Shown: positions 8,723 to 18,357, counted from the stretch's first letter. The stretch: 29,996 nt of DNA from CALSPH01 sp041690035 (GCA_041690035.1 JBDNFC010000074.1:1-29996); one strand, 5' to 3'. Notes: generated by a model from the sequence alone, not told the origin. Numbers and translations are program-made.

Positions 8723-9445
8723 ATGAAAATTGTTTGTGCCGTACCAAGTATTACAGAGCTTTTATATGATTTAGGGCTAGCCCAGTATGTAGTAGGCCGA
8801 ACAAAGTTTTGTATTCATCCTCACAATCAAATTGATGAGGCTAGCGTAATTGGTGGTACAAAAAATTTAAATATTAAAAAAATACAAGAATTAAATCCTT
8901 CAATTATTATTGCTAACAAAGAGGAGAATAGTAAAGATCAAATAGAATTGCTTAAACAAAAATATGAAGTTTTGCTAACAGAGATAGATAATTACAGAGA
9001 TGCAATTAATACCATTAGACTAATTGGAAATAGGCTAAACTGTGCAATAGAAGCATCTGTTCTAATTAAGAGAATAGAGCAAGAGTTTAAAGCACTTTCA
9101 AATATAAATACTAGAAATCACAATGCAATATATTTTATTTGGAATAATCCAATGATGTGTGCAGGAAATAATACTTACATCAATAGCATGTTAGCTTACG
9201 CTGGATTTAATAACATCATTAAAACAGATAGGTATCCCGAGTTAAAAGAATCAGAGCTAAAAATGCATTCTCCTGAATATGTGTTACTTTCTTCGGAGCC
9301 CTACCCATTTAAGGAAAAACATATAAAATATTTTGAGCAATTACTTCCAAATGCAAAAGTGTTATTAGTAGATGGAGAAATGTTTAGTTGGTATGGAAGT
9401 AGAATGTTAAAAGCTCCAAAATATTTTTTATCATTGCATAGTTAA
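8723..9445 (+). CDS. TroA/BtuF-fold (helical backbone metal receptor-like) protein without signal peptide
   Basis: The 240-residue protein starts directly with the fold's first strand, MKIVCAVPSITELLYDLG, followed by VGRTKFC, IQELNPSIIIA and a C-terminal lobe with the LLVDGEMFSWYGSRM segment. This is the type III periplasmic-binding fold of BtuF, FepB and haem/cobalamin receptors. There is no signal peptide or lipobox, and the start cannot be moved upstream because the terminator and promoter lie there. It should therefore be cytoplasmic, unlike classical transport receptors, and no ABC permease genes are nearby. Ligand unknown; C30 and H32 near the cleft could bind metal. The next gene begins 10 bases later, so the two are probably one operon. 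Confidence 0.8.
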   Translation: MKIVCAVPSITELLYDLGLAQYVVGRTKFCIHPHNQIDEASVIGGTKNLNIKKIQELNPSIIIANKEENSKDQIELLKQKYEVLLTEIDNYRDAINTIRLIGNRLNCAIEASVLIKRIEQEFKALSNINTRNHNAIYFIWNNPMMCAGNNTYINSMLAYAGFNNIIKTDRYPELKESELKMHSPEYVLLSSEPYPFKEKHIKYFEQLLPNAKVLLVDGEMFSWYGSRMLKAPKYFLSLHS

Positions 9446-9455
9446 TAATAATAAA

Positions 9456-10220
9456 ATGCGTGTAACTTTTTTAGGCACAGGCACATCACAAGGAGTGCCT
9501 CCCATAGGATGTAAAAGTCCGGTATGTCTTTCTCTTAATCCAAAGGATAAGCGGCTTAGAACAAGCGTGCATATAGCTATAGATGATTTTCATATCGTGA
9601 TAGATTCGGGGCCAGATTTTAGGCAGCAAATGCTTAATATTCAAGCACAAAAGTTAGATGCAATACTTTTTACCCACGAGCACAAGGATCATACTGCAGG
9701 ATTAGATGACATAAGACCTTTTAATTTTATGCAGAAAAAAGATATGCAAATTTATGCTACTTTAAATGTTCAAAAGGCTTTGCGAAAACAATTTGATTAT
9801 ATTTTCGAAGAGGTAAATTATCCAGGATTGCCAAAAGTAAATTTGAACACAATACATAAAGATGAAAAATTTAGTGTAGGAGGGCATGAGATAATACCTA
9901 TAGGGGTTATGCATTATCACATGCCAGTTTTAGGTTTTAGAATTGCAGATTTTACTTATATTACGGATGCAAATTATATAGATGATGTAGAATTGTTAAA
10001 AATAGGGGGAAGTAAAGTATTGGTTTTAAATGCTTTAAGAAATGAGCCTCATATTTCACATTTCACATTGTCAGAAGCCGTTGATTTAGCAAAAAAAGCA
10101 GGAGTAGCAGAAGTTTATTTTACACACATTAGTCATCAACTTGGTTTTCATGACGAGGTAAATTATAATTTGCCTGCTGGAATGCAGCTGGCCTATGATG
10201 GATTGATGTTGGATATTTAA
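9456..10220 (+). CDS. MBL-fold metallo-hydrolase, PhnP-like
   Basis: The 254-residue protein opens with the GTGTSQGVP strand-loop typical of PhnP-like and tRNase Z-like enzymes. It has the metal site THEHKDH (H74, H76, D78, H79), then H153, D171 (YITDAN) and a C-terminal THISH (224-228). C19 and C24 in GCKSPVC could form the structural zinc site seen in PhnP. PhnP itself is a phosphoribosyl cyclic phosphodiesterase, but no other phn gene is visible, so the substrate is open; a cyclic phosphodiester is the best guess. Cytoplasmic, probably co-transcribed with the preceding gene. Confidence 0.85.
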   Translation: MRVTFLGTGTSQGVPPIGCKSPVCLSLNPKDKRLRTSVHIAIDDFHIVIDSGPDFRQQMLNIQAQKLDAILFTHEHKDHTAGLDDIRPFNFMQKKDMQIYATLNVQKALRKQFDYIFEEVNYPGLPKVNLNTIHKDEKFSVGGHEIIPIGVMHYHMPVLGFRIADFTYITDANYIDDVELLKIGGSKVLVLNALRNEPHISHFTLSEAVDLAKKAGVAEVYFTHISHQLGFHDEVNYNLPAGMQLAYDGLMLDI

Positions 10221-10272
10221 TAGGCTTATTTTCTTTCATTAAATTCAAGTTTTTTTAGCGCACAATTTCCAT

Positions 10273-10280
10273 TAATTTTG
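10273..10280 (+). promoter_or_regulatory. -7 box of the PurF-family gene
   Basis: TAATTTTG matches TAnnTTTG and lies 29 bases before the ATG at 10310. No clear -33 TTG is seen; the upstream sequence at 10250-10257 is a T run. Confidence 0.45.
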
Positions 10281-10309
10281 TAGTTCAAAAAAACCATTAA
10301 AACCTTTCC

Positions 10310-12202
10310 ATGAGTGATTCAATAAAACATGAATGCGGACTTGCCTTAGTTCGCTTAAAAAAGCCGTTAAATTATTACCTAGAAAAGTATGGGTCTATTA
10401 TTTGGGGCTTGCAAAGGTTGCAAATGTTGATGGCTAAACAGCTTAATAGAGGGCAAGATGGAGCTGGTATAGGAGTGGTAAAATTAAACCCAATTTTTGG
10501 GCAACGCTACATTGCACGAAAAAGATCGAACTCAAAAAATGCGCTCATTGATGTTTTTTCTGAAGTGTTAGGGCAGTGGTCTAAACTTACAGTAGAAGAG
10601 CAAACCAATATGGAATGGTTAAAAAATAATTATCCATATTCTGGAGAGTTAATGATAGGCCATCTAAGATATGGCACACACGGCAGGAATAGCATTGAGA
10701 ATATTCATCCGTTTTTGAGGCAAAACAATTGGATGAGCAGAAACTTGATGATTGCTGGCAATTATAATCTTACAAATGTTGATGAGCTTTTTCAGCAATT
10801 AATCAATTTAGGACAACAGCCCAAAGAGATATCAGACAATGTTACCGTTTTAGAAAAAATCGGTCATTTTTTGGACGAGGAAAATCAAGCCCTTTTTAGA
10901 AAATATAGGCAAGAAGGAATGGATAATATTCAAATATCTGCCGCAATCAATGAAAATATTTCTGTAGAAAATATTTTAAGAAGGGCTTTTAAAAGTTTGG
11001 ATGGTGGATTTAATATTGCTGGACTTATTGGCAATGGAACCGCATTTGTGGTAAGAGATCCTAATGGAATTAGGCCATCATTCTATTTTGAAAATGATGA
11101 ACTAGTGGCTGCAGCATCAGAGCGCTCTGCATTGATGACTGTTTTTGACCTGCAAAAAGAGGATGTTCATGAATTGGGTGCAGGGCAGGCATTGATTATT
11201 CAAAATAATGGCAGTATTAGATTCTCTCAAATACTGCCAGAATCTGATAAAAGGGCTTGTAGTTTTGAACGCATCTATTTTTCTAAAGGAAATGATGTTG
11301 ATATTTACCAAGAAAGAAAGAAATTAGGCGAATTATTGGCAATAGAAGTCTTAAAAAAAGTGGATTATAATTACAATAATACAGTTTATTCATACATACC
11401 CAATACAGCATCTACTGCATTTTATGGTTTGGTAGATGGAGTAAATAATGAGTTGGAACAGTTTAAAATTAATGAAATATTGGCGTTAAAAAAACAAAAT
11501 CAAGATGGTAAAATTCAAGATATTTTAGCATTAAAGGTTAGAAGAGAAAAAATTTTATTAAAAGATGTAAAGATGCGCACTTTTATTACCAACGATAATG
11601 AAAGACAAGGTATAGTTGGTGCAGTATATGATGTAACTTATGGAATTGTAGAAAAAAATAAAGATACATTGGTAATTATGGATGATTCTATTGTAAGAGG
11701 TACTACTTTAACAACGAGTATACTCTCAATTTTAAAAAGATTAAACCCGAAAAAGGTAATAATTGTTTCATCTGCACCTCAAATAAGGTATCCAGATTGT
11801 TATGGAATTGATATGAGTAGGCTAGGAGAGTTTGTTTGCTTTAGAGCCCTCATTGCGCTTTGCCAAGAAAATAATTTGCAAAGTAAAATAGAGGAAACAT
11901 ACATAGCTTGCAAAAATGAACTATCAAAGCCCACCATGGAAATTAGAAATAAAGTACAAAACTTATATCAGCTTTTTACCGAAACTCAAATAACCCAAAA
12001 AGTCGTTGAAATGATTAAGCCAGTGGGCTTAAATTATGAAGTGGATATTGTTTTTCAAAAAGTAGAGAATTTGCATTTGGCTTGCCCATATCATAAGGGA
12101 GATTGGTATTTTACAGGCAATTATCCAACAGCAGGAGGTTATAAGGTTGTTAATAAGGCTTTTTTGAATTATTTTGAAGGCAGCACCCAAAGGTCTTACT
12201 AA
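10310..12202 (+). CDS. purF: Amidophosphoribosyltransferase family protein (PurF, long form)
   Basis: The 630-residue protein combines an N-terminal class II glutamine amidotransferase with a C-terminal phosphoribosyltransferase domain. The nucleophile is expected to be C9 (HECGLALVRL), exposed after removal of a short propeptide. The glutaminase motifs GHLRYGTHGR, GNYNLTN and RDPNGIRP are present. The PRPP loop VIMDDSIVRGTT is at 455-466. PurF makes 5-phosphoribosylamine from glutamine and PRPP, the first step of purine synthesis. The protein is longer than the roughly 470-510 residues of classical PurF, because of added sequence within both domains (for example around 150-230 and 370-430) and a C-terminal extension. 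Bacteroidota often carry such a long form beside a standard PurF, so this may be a paralogue with a modified role. No other pur gene is adjacent. Confidence 0.82.
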   Translation: MSDSIKHECGLALVRLKKPLNYYLEKYGSIIWGLQRLQMLMAKQLNRGQDGAGIGVVKLNPIFGQRYIARKRSNSKNALIDVFSEVLGQWSKLTVEEQTNMEWLKNNYPYSGELMIGHLRYGTHGRNSIENIHPFLRQNNWMSRNLMIAGNYNLTNVDELFQQLINLGQQPKEISDNVTVLEKIGHFLDEENQALFRKYRQEGMDNIQISAAINENISVENILRRAFKSLDGGFNIAGLIGNGTAFVVRDPNGIRPSFYFENDELVAAASERSALMTVFDLQKEDVHELGAGQALIIQNNGSIRFSQILPESDKRACSFERIYFSKGNDVDIYQERKKLGELLAIEVLKKVDYNYNNTVYSYIPNTASTAFYGLVDGVNNELEQFKINEILALKKQNQDGKIQDILALKVRREKILLKDVKMRTFITNDNERQGIVGAVYDVTYGIVEKNKDTLVIMDDSIVRGTTLTTSILSILKRLNPKKVIIVSSAPQIRYPDCYGIDMSRLGEFVCFRALIALCQENNLQSKIEETYIACKNELSKPTMEIRNKVQNLYQLFTETQITQKVVEMIKPVGLNYEVDIVFQKVENLHLACPYHKGDWYFTGNYPTAGGYKVVNKAFLNYFEGSTQRSY

Positions 12203-12343
12203 TTCACAATTTGGTTTTTATTAGTGTAAATTATAAGTAAAAAATGATAATTGGCAATAATTTAAAATATTAAATCCTCAAATTCTTATTATGATAATAT
12301 TGTGGCAAAATAACTAACTAAATAATTTATAATTGCAATTGAA

Positions 12344-14446
12344 ATGAAAAATATATTTATTACGCTTTACTTACTCATCTTTTGCCAATTTTATCCGATA
12401 AAAAAAATAGTTGGACAATGTAAAACAGACTATTTTCACGAAAAATGGTTAGCAGATGATACTAACAATATAAAAAAGTTTCATGCTTTACAGGCAGAAA
12501 TTGCTGAATTTTCAAAAAATAATAAAGCAGAAAGAAGAGCTACTTATATTATCCCGATTGTTTTTCATGTAATACATAACAATGGGCCAGAGAATATTTC
12601 TAGGGAGCAAATTTTAGATCAAATAAGGGTGTTGAACGAAGATTTTCAAAGGCTCAATGCAGATACCAGCAAATTACGCTCAGTATTTAAGGCTAGGGCA
12701 GCTAATTTTAGTATCGAATTTAGATTGGCAAAAATAGACCCTATTGGCAATTGCACAGATGGTATAAACAGAATTCAATCTACCCTAACCCAAGATGCCG
12801 GAGAGAATGTAAAAACACTTGCTGGCACTGCATGGCCTTTTGCTAGATATTTAAATATATATGTAGTAAATACCATTGAGCAAGATCCAAGACAGCAAGG
12901 AATTTTATTAGGCTATGCACGATTTCCTTGGCAGACAAATCAAAGCACAGATGGCATATTAATCAGGGCAGATAGGGTTGGTACTATAGGAACAGCAGTG
13001 GTTTCAGGCGCAGGCAGAACATTAACACATGAAATAGGGCATTGTTTGGGATTATTGCATCCTTTTCAGGGTGGCTGCTCCACAAACAATTTCTCTACTG
13101 ATCAAGTAGATGATACCCCACCTGTTGCCGAACAATTCTCTAATTCAAATTGTCCTGTAAGCGGAAACAGTTGCAGTATAGATGTTCCAAATGAGCTTGA
13201 TTTATGGGAGAATTACATGGATTATAGTACAGGTAATTGTCAAAACACGTTTACAATTGGGCAAAAAGCGCGCAGTGATTTTTTTCTAACAAGTAGCAGT
13301 TCTGTAAGAAGAACCTGGGTACAACAAAGCAATCTTATTTCTACAGGGGTGGCAAATTCCAATACAAAACCAACTGCTTTTTTCTTTGCAGATAGGAGAG
13401 TCGTGTGTGTAAATGAGATAGTGAAAATATATGATGGCACTTGTAAAGGTGATGTGGTATCTAGAAATTGGGATATTCAAGGAGTGGCTACACAAAATCT
13501 GCAGGATGCAGGGTCAATCAATGCTGTAACTTGGGATAAACCTGGATTGTATAATGTTTCTTTGACAGTAGGCAATACAAATGGAAATAGCACTGTAGCA
13601 ATAAATCAATACATTGAGGTATTGCCATTGATAGGTAGTTTAAAAAATTCTATCGTAGAAAAGTTTAGTATCAACACGATAAATAGTTCATCAGTAGTTT
13701 TTAGTCCAATAGATAATGGAAGCCTAAAATTTGAGAATAGAGAAGGTACGGGGATAAATGATATGAGATGTGCTGTAGCAAATATTAAAGCAAACACACC
13801 ACTAACAACCAAATTTATTATAGAAACACAAGCTATAGATGCGCGATTTTTAAGAGGGTTGCCAACGTATTTTAATTTTTTTGCAGGATATGAGCGACAA
13901 AATGTGAATTCTTCGGAAGAGTTAAGAATATTTATTTCAGAAAACTGCGGATCATCTTGGAATCAGCTTTATTTTAGAAGATCTAATGTAATAGGAAATG
14001 GATTTAATTATTCTAATAACTTTGTGCCTTCTAACTCATCAGATTGGAAAAAACATACCATTGCTTTAAATACAGGCACGCTAAATAATGATTCTAATTT
14101 TAGAATGAGAATAGAGGTAACTTCAAATGGTGGCAATCCTGTTTTTATAGATGATATTAACGTATCACAATTTGCTAGCAATATTGAAACTTTGGAAAAC
14201 AGCAATACTATCATTTATCCAAACCCAGTAAAAAATACAGTAAATATAACCACTTCTGCTATTATTAATGAATTAATGATATTAAATTCTTTAGGAGCAA
14301 TTGTTTATAAAAATAATTTTGATTCAGAGGCAAAAATGCTAAAAGATTTTAAAATCGATGTGTCAAATTTTCCCAATGGCATATATTTTGTGAAATTTAC
14401 CGCTAATAATAATACCTTTGCCCAAAAATTAGTAGTAAATAATTAA
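12344..14446 (+). CDS. Secreted M43-family zinc metalloprotease with PKD and T9SS sorting domain
   Basis: The protein has 700 residues. A hydrophobic N-terminus (signal peptide, cleavage probably after VGQ at 25) is followed by a pro-region and an M43 (pappalysin/cytophagalysin) catalytic domain. Its zinc site HEIGHCLGLLH is at 229-239, and the Met-turn NYMDYS, with M292, follows. A PKD-like domain (about 345-430) and a beta-sandwich of MAM or jelly-roll type follow, with NCGSSWNQLYFR and a VFIDDINV strand. The T9SS type A sorting domain runs from IIYPNPVKNTVNI to the end, with PNGIYFVKF. By family this is an extracellular calcium- and zinc-dependent protease that digests proteins outside the cell. 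A weaker -7-like TAATATTG lies at 12295. topA starts only 6 bases after the stop. Confidence 0.92.
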   Translation: MKNIFITLYLLIFCQFYPIKKIVGQCKTDYFHEKWLADDTNNIKKFHALQAEIAEFSKNNKAERRATYIIPIVFHVIHNNGPENISREQILDQIRVLNEDFQRLNADTSKLRSVFKARAANFSIEFRLAKIDPIGNCTDGINRIQSTLTQDAGENVKTLAGTAWPFARYLNIYVVNTIEQDPRQQGILLGYARFPWQTNQSTDGILIRADRVGTIGTAVVSGAGRTLTHEIGHCLGLLHPFQGGCSTNNFSTDQVDDTPPVAEQFSNSNCPVSGNSCSIDVPNELDLWENYMDYSTGNCQNTFTIGQKARSDFFLTSSSSVRRTWVQQSNLISTGVANSNTKPTAFFFADRRVVCVNEIVKIYDGTCKGDVVSRNWDIQGVATQNLQDAGSINAVTWDKPGLYNVSLTVGNTNGNSTVAINQYIEVLPLIGSLKNSIVEKFSINTINSSSVVFSPIDNGSLKFENREGTGINDMRCAVANIKANTPLTTKFIIETQAIDARFLRGLPTYFNFFAGYERQNVNSSEELRIFISENCGSSWNQLYFRRSNVIGNGFNYSNNFVPSNSSDWKKHTIALNTGTLNNDSNFRMRIEVTSNGGNPVFIDDINVSQFASNIETLENSNTIIYPNPVKNTVNITTSAIINELMILNSLGAIVYKNNFDSEAKMLKDFKIDVSNFPNGIYFVKFTANNNTFAQKLVVNN

Positions 14447-14452
14447 ATATAA

Positions 14453-16837
14453 ATGTCAAAAAATTTAGTAATTGTAGAGTCTCCAGCAAAAGCAAAAACA
14501 ATAGAAAAATACTTGGGAAGCGATTATATAGTGCGCTCATGCTATGGTCACATCAGAGATTTGAAAAAAGGAAATGATGCGGTAGATGTGCGTAATAATT
14601 TTGCACCCACCTATATAGTATCTCTCGATAAAAAAGCAGTAATCAAAGAATTGACAGCTTTGGCAAAAAAAGCAGAAATGATATGGTTAGCATCGGATGA
14701 GGATAGAGAAGGAGAGGCAATTTCTTGGCATCTTTATGAAGTTTTAGGATTAAAAGAAAGCAATACCAAAAGAATAGTTTTTAATGAAATTACTGAGTCG
14801 GCAATAAAAAATGCAATCGCAAATCCAAGAACAATAGATAAAAACTTAGTAGATGCTCAGCAAGCAAGAAGAATTTTAGATAGATTAGTTGGTTTTGAAC
14901 TATCGCCTGTATTGTGGAAAAAAGTAAGACCAAGTTTAAGTGCAGGTAGAGTCCAATCTGTTGCAGTGCGTTTAATAGTAGATAGAGAAAGAGAGATAAA
15001 TGAATTTACTTCTAAATCTGATTATAAAATAACAGCTCAATTAAAAAATAAGGATCAAAAAATCTTAAAAACAGAGTTGACATCGAGGCTAAAAGATGAA
15101 ATAGAAGCTAAAAATTTTATAAATAATTGTATTGGTGCTTCATATAATGTATCAGAAATAGATATTAAACCCACCTTTAGAAAACCAGCAGCACCATTTA
15201 CTACCAGTACTTTGCAGCAAGAGGCGAGCAGAAAATTGAGTTTTTCTGTTACCCGCACAATGGTGGTTGCCCAAGGCCTATATGAAGCTGGCTTAATTAC
15301 TTATATGCGAACAGATTCTACAAATTTATCTAAATTTGCTATGGATGCTGCAAACAACGAAATTATAAGTCAATTTGGAAAAGATTTTGCAAACCCAAAA
15401 ACGTATACAACTAAATCTGCAGGTGCCCAAGAAGCTCACGAAGCCATTAGACCAACTGATTTTTCGCAGCATAATGCAGGAGAAAATGATGCTGAAAAAA
15501 GACTTTATCAATTAATATGGCGTAGAGCAATTGCTTCTCAAATGAGCAATGCAGAGCTAGAAAAAACCAATATAAATATTTTAAATAGCAAAAATGATAA
15601 GATTTTGCGTGCAAGTGGTGAAGTAGTGAAATTTGAAGGGTTTTTGAAAGTATATTTAGAGAGCAATGATGATGAAGATGATGCAGAAGAGCAAGGATTA
15701 TTGCCTAAAGTAAATGTAGGAGATAGCCTAGATTTAGATTTCATGAATGCAACACAGCGATTTACCAGAGCATCTGCAAGGTATACAGAAGCTAGTTTGG
15801 TAAAACAATTAGAAGAATTGGGAATTGGCAGACCATCTACCTACGCCCCTACTATAAATACAGTTCAAAAAAGAGGATATGTAGTGCGCGAAAATAGGGA
15901 AGGAGTAGAACGCAAATACCTTCAGTTTTCTATAGATAAGCTAAGCACAGAGGCCAAATTGGCGCATTTAACAGAAATTACAGGTGCAGAAAAATCTAAA
16001 CTATTTCCTACTGATATTGGTACTTTGGTAACAGATTTTTTAGTAGAACATTTTGCAGATATAATGGATTTTGGGTTTACTGCATCTGTAGAAAAAGAAT
16101 TTGATGATGTAGCAAATGGCCTTAAAAGTTGGGTTAAGATGATTGATAGTTTTTACACACCATTTCATAAAACTGTTGATTTAACTTTAGAAAATGCAGA
16201 CAGAGCTACAGGAGAGCGCGAATTAGGTATTGATCCCATTAGTGGTGAAAAAATTATTGCCAGAATTGGTAGATTCGGACCTATTGTGCAAATTGGCTCC
16301 AGCGATAGTGAAATAAAGCCTAAATTTGCTGGCTTAAATTCAAGTCAATCCATAGAAACAATAACCCTAGAAGAAGCCTTAGAATTATTTAAAATGCCAA
16401 AAGACTTGGGCGTTTATGAAGGCAAAAATTTATCGGTTGGCATTGGTAGATTTGGACCTTATATAAAACATGATAATAAATTTGTTTCAATACCCAAGAC
16501 CATTGAGCCTACTAGTATTTCACTTGCTGAATCTATTGATCTTATTGAGTTAAAAAGAGAAACAGACAGAAATAAGCTTATTAAAACTTTTGATGAGGAT
16601 AAAGGAGTGGAAATATTAAATGGACGATGGGGACCTTATATTGGATATAAAAAAGTTGCATATAAAATTCCAAAAAATACAGAGCCTGCCAATATCTCTT
16701 ATGCCGAAGCTATGGAAATTATAGCATCTGCCCCACCAAAAAAAGGTGGCAAAAAAACTGCTGCCCCAATTGTTGTGGCAAAAAAAACAGTTGCAAAAAA
16801 AGCTAAGAAAAAAACTGTTCTTAAAAAGAAAAAATAG
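14453..16837 (+). CDS. topA: DNA topoisomerase I (type IA)
   Basis: The 794-residue enzyme relaxes negatively supercoiled DNA by a 5'-phosphotyrosine strand passage. The Toprim domain begins NLVIVESPAKAKTIEKYLG and holds the metal-binding D82-E-D84 in SDEDREGEAISWHL. The catalytic tyrosine is Y284 in GLITYMRTDSTN. Three short C-terminal repeats of the GRFGPY/GRWGPY type (about 600-760) follow. Instead of the Cys4 zinc ribbons of E. coli TopA, the protein ends in a lysine- and alanine-rich tail (about 765-794) that probably binds DNA non-specifically. It begins 6 bases after the protease gene, so it may share that transcript or use a promoter inside it. Confidence 0.97.
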   Translation: MSKNLVIVESPAKAKTIEKYLGSDYIVRSCYGHIRDLKKGNDAVDVRNNFAPTYIVSLDKKAVIKELTALAKKAEMIWLASDEDREGEAISWHLYEVLGLKESNTKRIVFNEITESAIKNAIANPRTIDKNLVDAQQARRILDRLVGFELSPVLWKKVRPSLSAGRVQSVAVRLIVDREREINEFTSKSDYKITAQLKNKDQKILKTELTSRLKDEIEAKNFINNCIGASYNVSEIDIKPTFRKPAAPFTTSTLQQEASRKLSFSVTRTMVVAQGLYEAGLITYMRTDSTNLSKFAMDAANNEIISQFGKDFANPKTYTTKSAGAQEAHEAIRPTDFSQHNAGENDAEKRLYQLIWRRAIASQMSNAELEKTNINILNSKNDKILRASGEVVKFEGFLKVYLESNDDEDDAEEQGLLPKVNVGDSLDLDFMNATQRFTRASARYTEASLVKQLEELGIGRPSTYAPTINTVQKRGYVVRENREGVERKYLQFSIDKLSTEAKLAHLTEITGAEKSKLFPTDIGTLVTDFLVEHFADIMDFGFTASVEKEFDDVANGLKSWVKMIDSFYTPFHKTVDLTLENADRATGERELGIDPISGEKIIARIGRFGPIVQIGSSDSEIKPKFAGLNSSQSIETITLEEALELFKMPKDLGVYEGKNLSVGIGRFGPYIKHDNKFVSIPKTIEPTSISLAESIDLIELKRETDRNKLIKTFDEDKGVEILNGRWGPYIGYKKVAYKIPKNTEPANISYAEAMEIIASAPPKKGGKKTAAPIVVAKKTVAKKAKKKTVLKKKK

Positions 16838-16880
16838 ACAATTTTTAAAGTAAAAAATTAAAAAAATCTAAGTTTTAAAT

Positions 16881-17804
16881 ATGTCGCTACTTGATATTAA
16901 AAAAATAGAAGCATTGGTTTATCTATTGGATGATATTGATCTGGAAATTGGAAATCAGATAGCCAATGAATTGGTTAATATTGGGCAAAGTGCCATCCCT
17001 TTTCTTGAAGATGCAATATTAGTTGCGGATAATGAATTTCATAGAAGCAGGATTGATGAAACTATTTTACTAATTAGAGATAAAAATATTGCTCAAAAAT
17101 TAGAAAATTGGATTGTGACAGATCAACAAGACCTTTTAGAAGCTTGGTGCATCGTCAGCGAGTTGTCAAATAAAGAAATTAATAGAGTAGAAATTAAGAA
17201 TAAGATAAATCAGATTAGGCTTACAATTTGGCTTGGGCTATTTAATGAGCAATCTAGTTATGAAAAAATACAGCTTCTTAATCATATTTTCTTTAATCAA
17301 AATAAATTTTCTGGAGATAACGAGAGTTACAATAGCCCAAATAATTCTTTTATCAATGAGGTAATAGAAAGAAAAAAAGGCAATCCTATTTCTTTGTCAG
17401 TTTTGTATATGCTTATTGCTCAAAGGTTAAATTTACCAGTTTTTGGAATAAATTTGCCTCAACATTTTGTCCTTGCATACTATCCTTTAGATGTAAATAG
17501 TTTATTAAAAAATACTAAAGATAACCTAGAATCAGACATTGAAATGAAACTTATTGCCGATTTTAATGAAGAGCCTTTGTTTTTTATAAATCCTTTTAAT
17601 AAAGGAGCTATTTTTTCAAAAGTACATTTAATAAAATTTTTAAAAGAGATAAAAGTAGATACAGATAATTATAATTTAACTGTCTCAAGTAATAAAGAAA
17701 TCGTTCAGCGAATGCTGCGAAACCTGCAATACAGCTATTCTTTTTTAAATAAAAGTAAAGCTAAAAACAGGGTAGACAAACTAATAGGACTTTTTGATGT
17801 ATAA
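16881..17804 (+). CDS. SirB1 / transglutaminase-like family protein
   Basis: The 307-residue protein has an N-terminal helical region and a central block at about 160-200, with ERKKGNPISLSVLYM and LPVFGINLPQHFVLAY. This is the signature of the SirB1/transglutaminase-like family, related to the conserved gene next to prmC and sirC in Proteobacteria. Family members are cytoplasmic and of uncertain biochemical role. The catalytic Cys of true transglutaminases is not evident. The helical N-terminal part has a HEAT-like look, which is an inference. The end overlaps the start of the redoxin gene by 8 bases. Confidence 0.75.
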   Translation: MSLLDIKKIEALVYLLDDIDLEIGNQIANELVNIGQSAIPFLEDAILVADNEFHRSRIDETILLIRDKNIAQKLENWIVTDQQDLLEAWCIVSELSNKEINRVEIKNKINQIRLTIWLGLFNEQSSYEKIQLLNHIFFNQNKFSGDNESYNSPNNSFINEVIERKKGNPISLSVLYMLIAQRLNLPVFGINLPQHFVLAYYPLDVNSLLKNTKDNLESDIEMKLIADFNEEPLFFINPFNKGAIFSKVHLIKFLKEIKVDTDNYNLTVSSNKEIVQRMLRNLQYSYSFLNKSKAKNRVDKLIGLFDV

Positions 17805-18357
17805 ATTAGTCTTTTTTATTTTTATTTTTATCTCTGCTTGTCATCCTAATATGGAAAATCTGTATAATAGATCTTACCCTTTGGTAAATTATAAAAAAGA
17901 AACAAATCTATCATTGATTTCAAAAAATAATTACAATTTGTTTGTTGCCTTTGATAATAGTTGTCCATTGTGCAAATCATCAATACCTACCTTGAATTTG
18001 ATTGCAAACACATATCCTGAAATGGGAATAGTATTGTTTTATCCTTCTAATCAGTTGGATTCTTCTATTAATGAATTTATAGCAAGCGCATTAAATAAGC
18101 GAATAATTTTAATAAAAGATAAGAATAAAGCCCTAACTTTCTATTTTAAAGCATTTGTAACACCTACTTGTTTTGTAGTATCAAATACCAATAAGTTGAT
18201 TTATAAAGGCGCTATAAATAGTACCTTGTCAGTAAATTGGCGCAAAAACTCAGGCACTGTATTGCCTTATTTGCTCAATGCATTAGATACCGCTTTAGTT
18301 TTAAATAAGGAATTAAAAAACCATGAAAATAAGGCTTTGGGTTGCTATATCGAGTAG
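17797..18357 (+). CDS. Redoxin (thioredoxin-fold) lipoprotein
   Basis: The protein has 186 residues. A short signal peptide ends in the lipobox I-S-A-C15, so it should be a lipoprotein facing the periplasm. A thioredoxin-like domain follows: strand NYNLFVAFDNS, active site C56-P-L-C59, and cis-proline loop FVTPTC. The C-terminus reads ALGCYIE, with a further cysteine at 183. A redoxin ending in such a GC.I motif is, as I recall, often joined directly to a cytochrome c/copper monooxygenase-like protein; here that protein is encoded by the next gene, which overlaps by 35 bases. The likely role is thiol-disulfide chemistry that supports its partner, but this is inference. The ATG at 17797 is preferred over the adjacent upstream TTG. 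Confidence 0.8.
   Translation: MYKLVFFIFIFISACHPNMENLYNRSYPLVNYKKETNLSLISKNNYNLFVAFDNSCPLCKSSIPTLNLIANTYPEMGIVLFYPSNQLDSSINEFIASALNKRIILIKDKNKALTFYFKAFVTPTCFVVSNTNKLIYKGAINSTLSVNWRKNSGTVLPYLLNALDTALVLNKELKNHENKALGCYIE

Noticed and set aside
16740..16837. A-rich repeats in the topA tail as a programmed frameshift site
   Set aside because: The frame runs through them to a normal stop and the lysine-rich tail is typical of TopA in this phylum.
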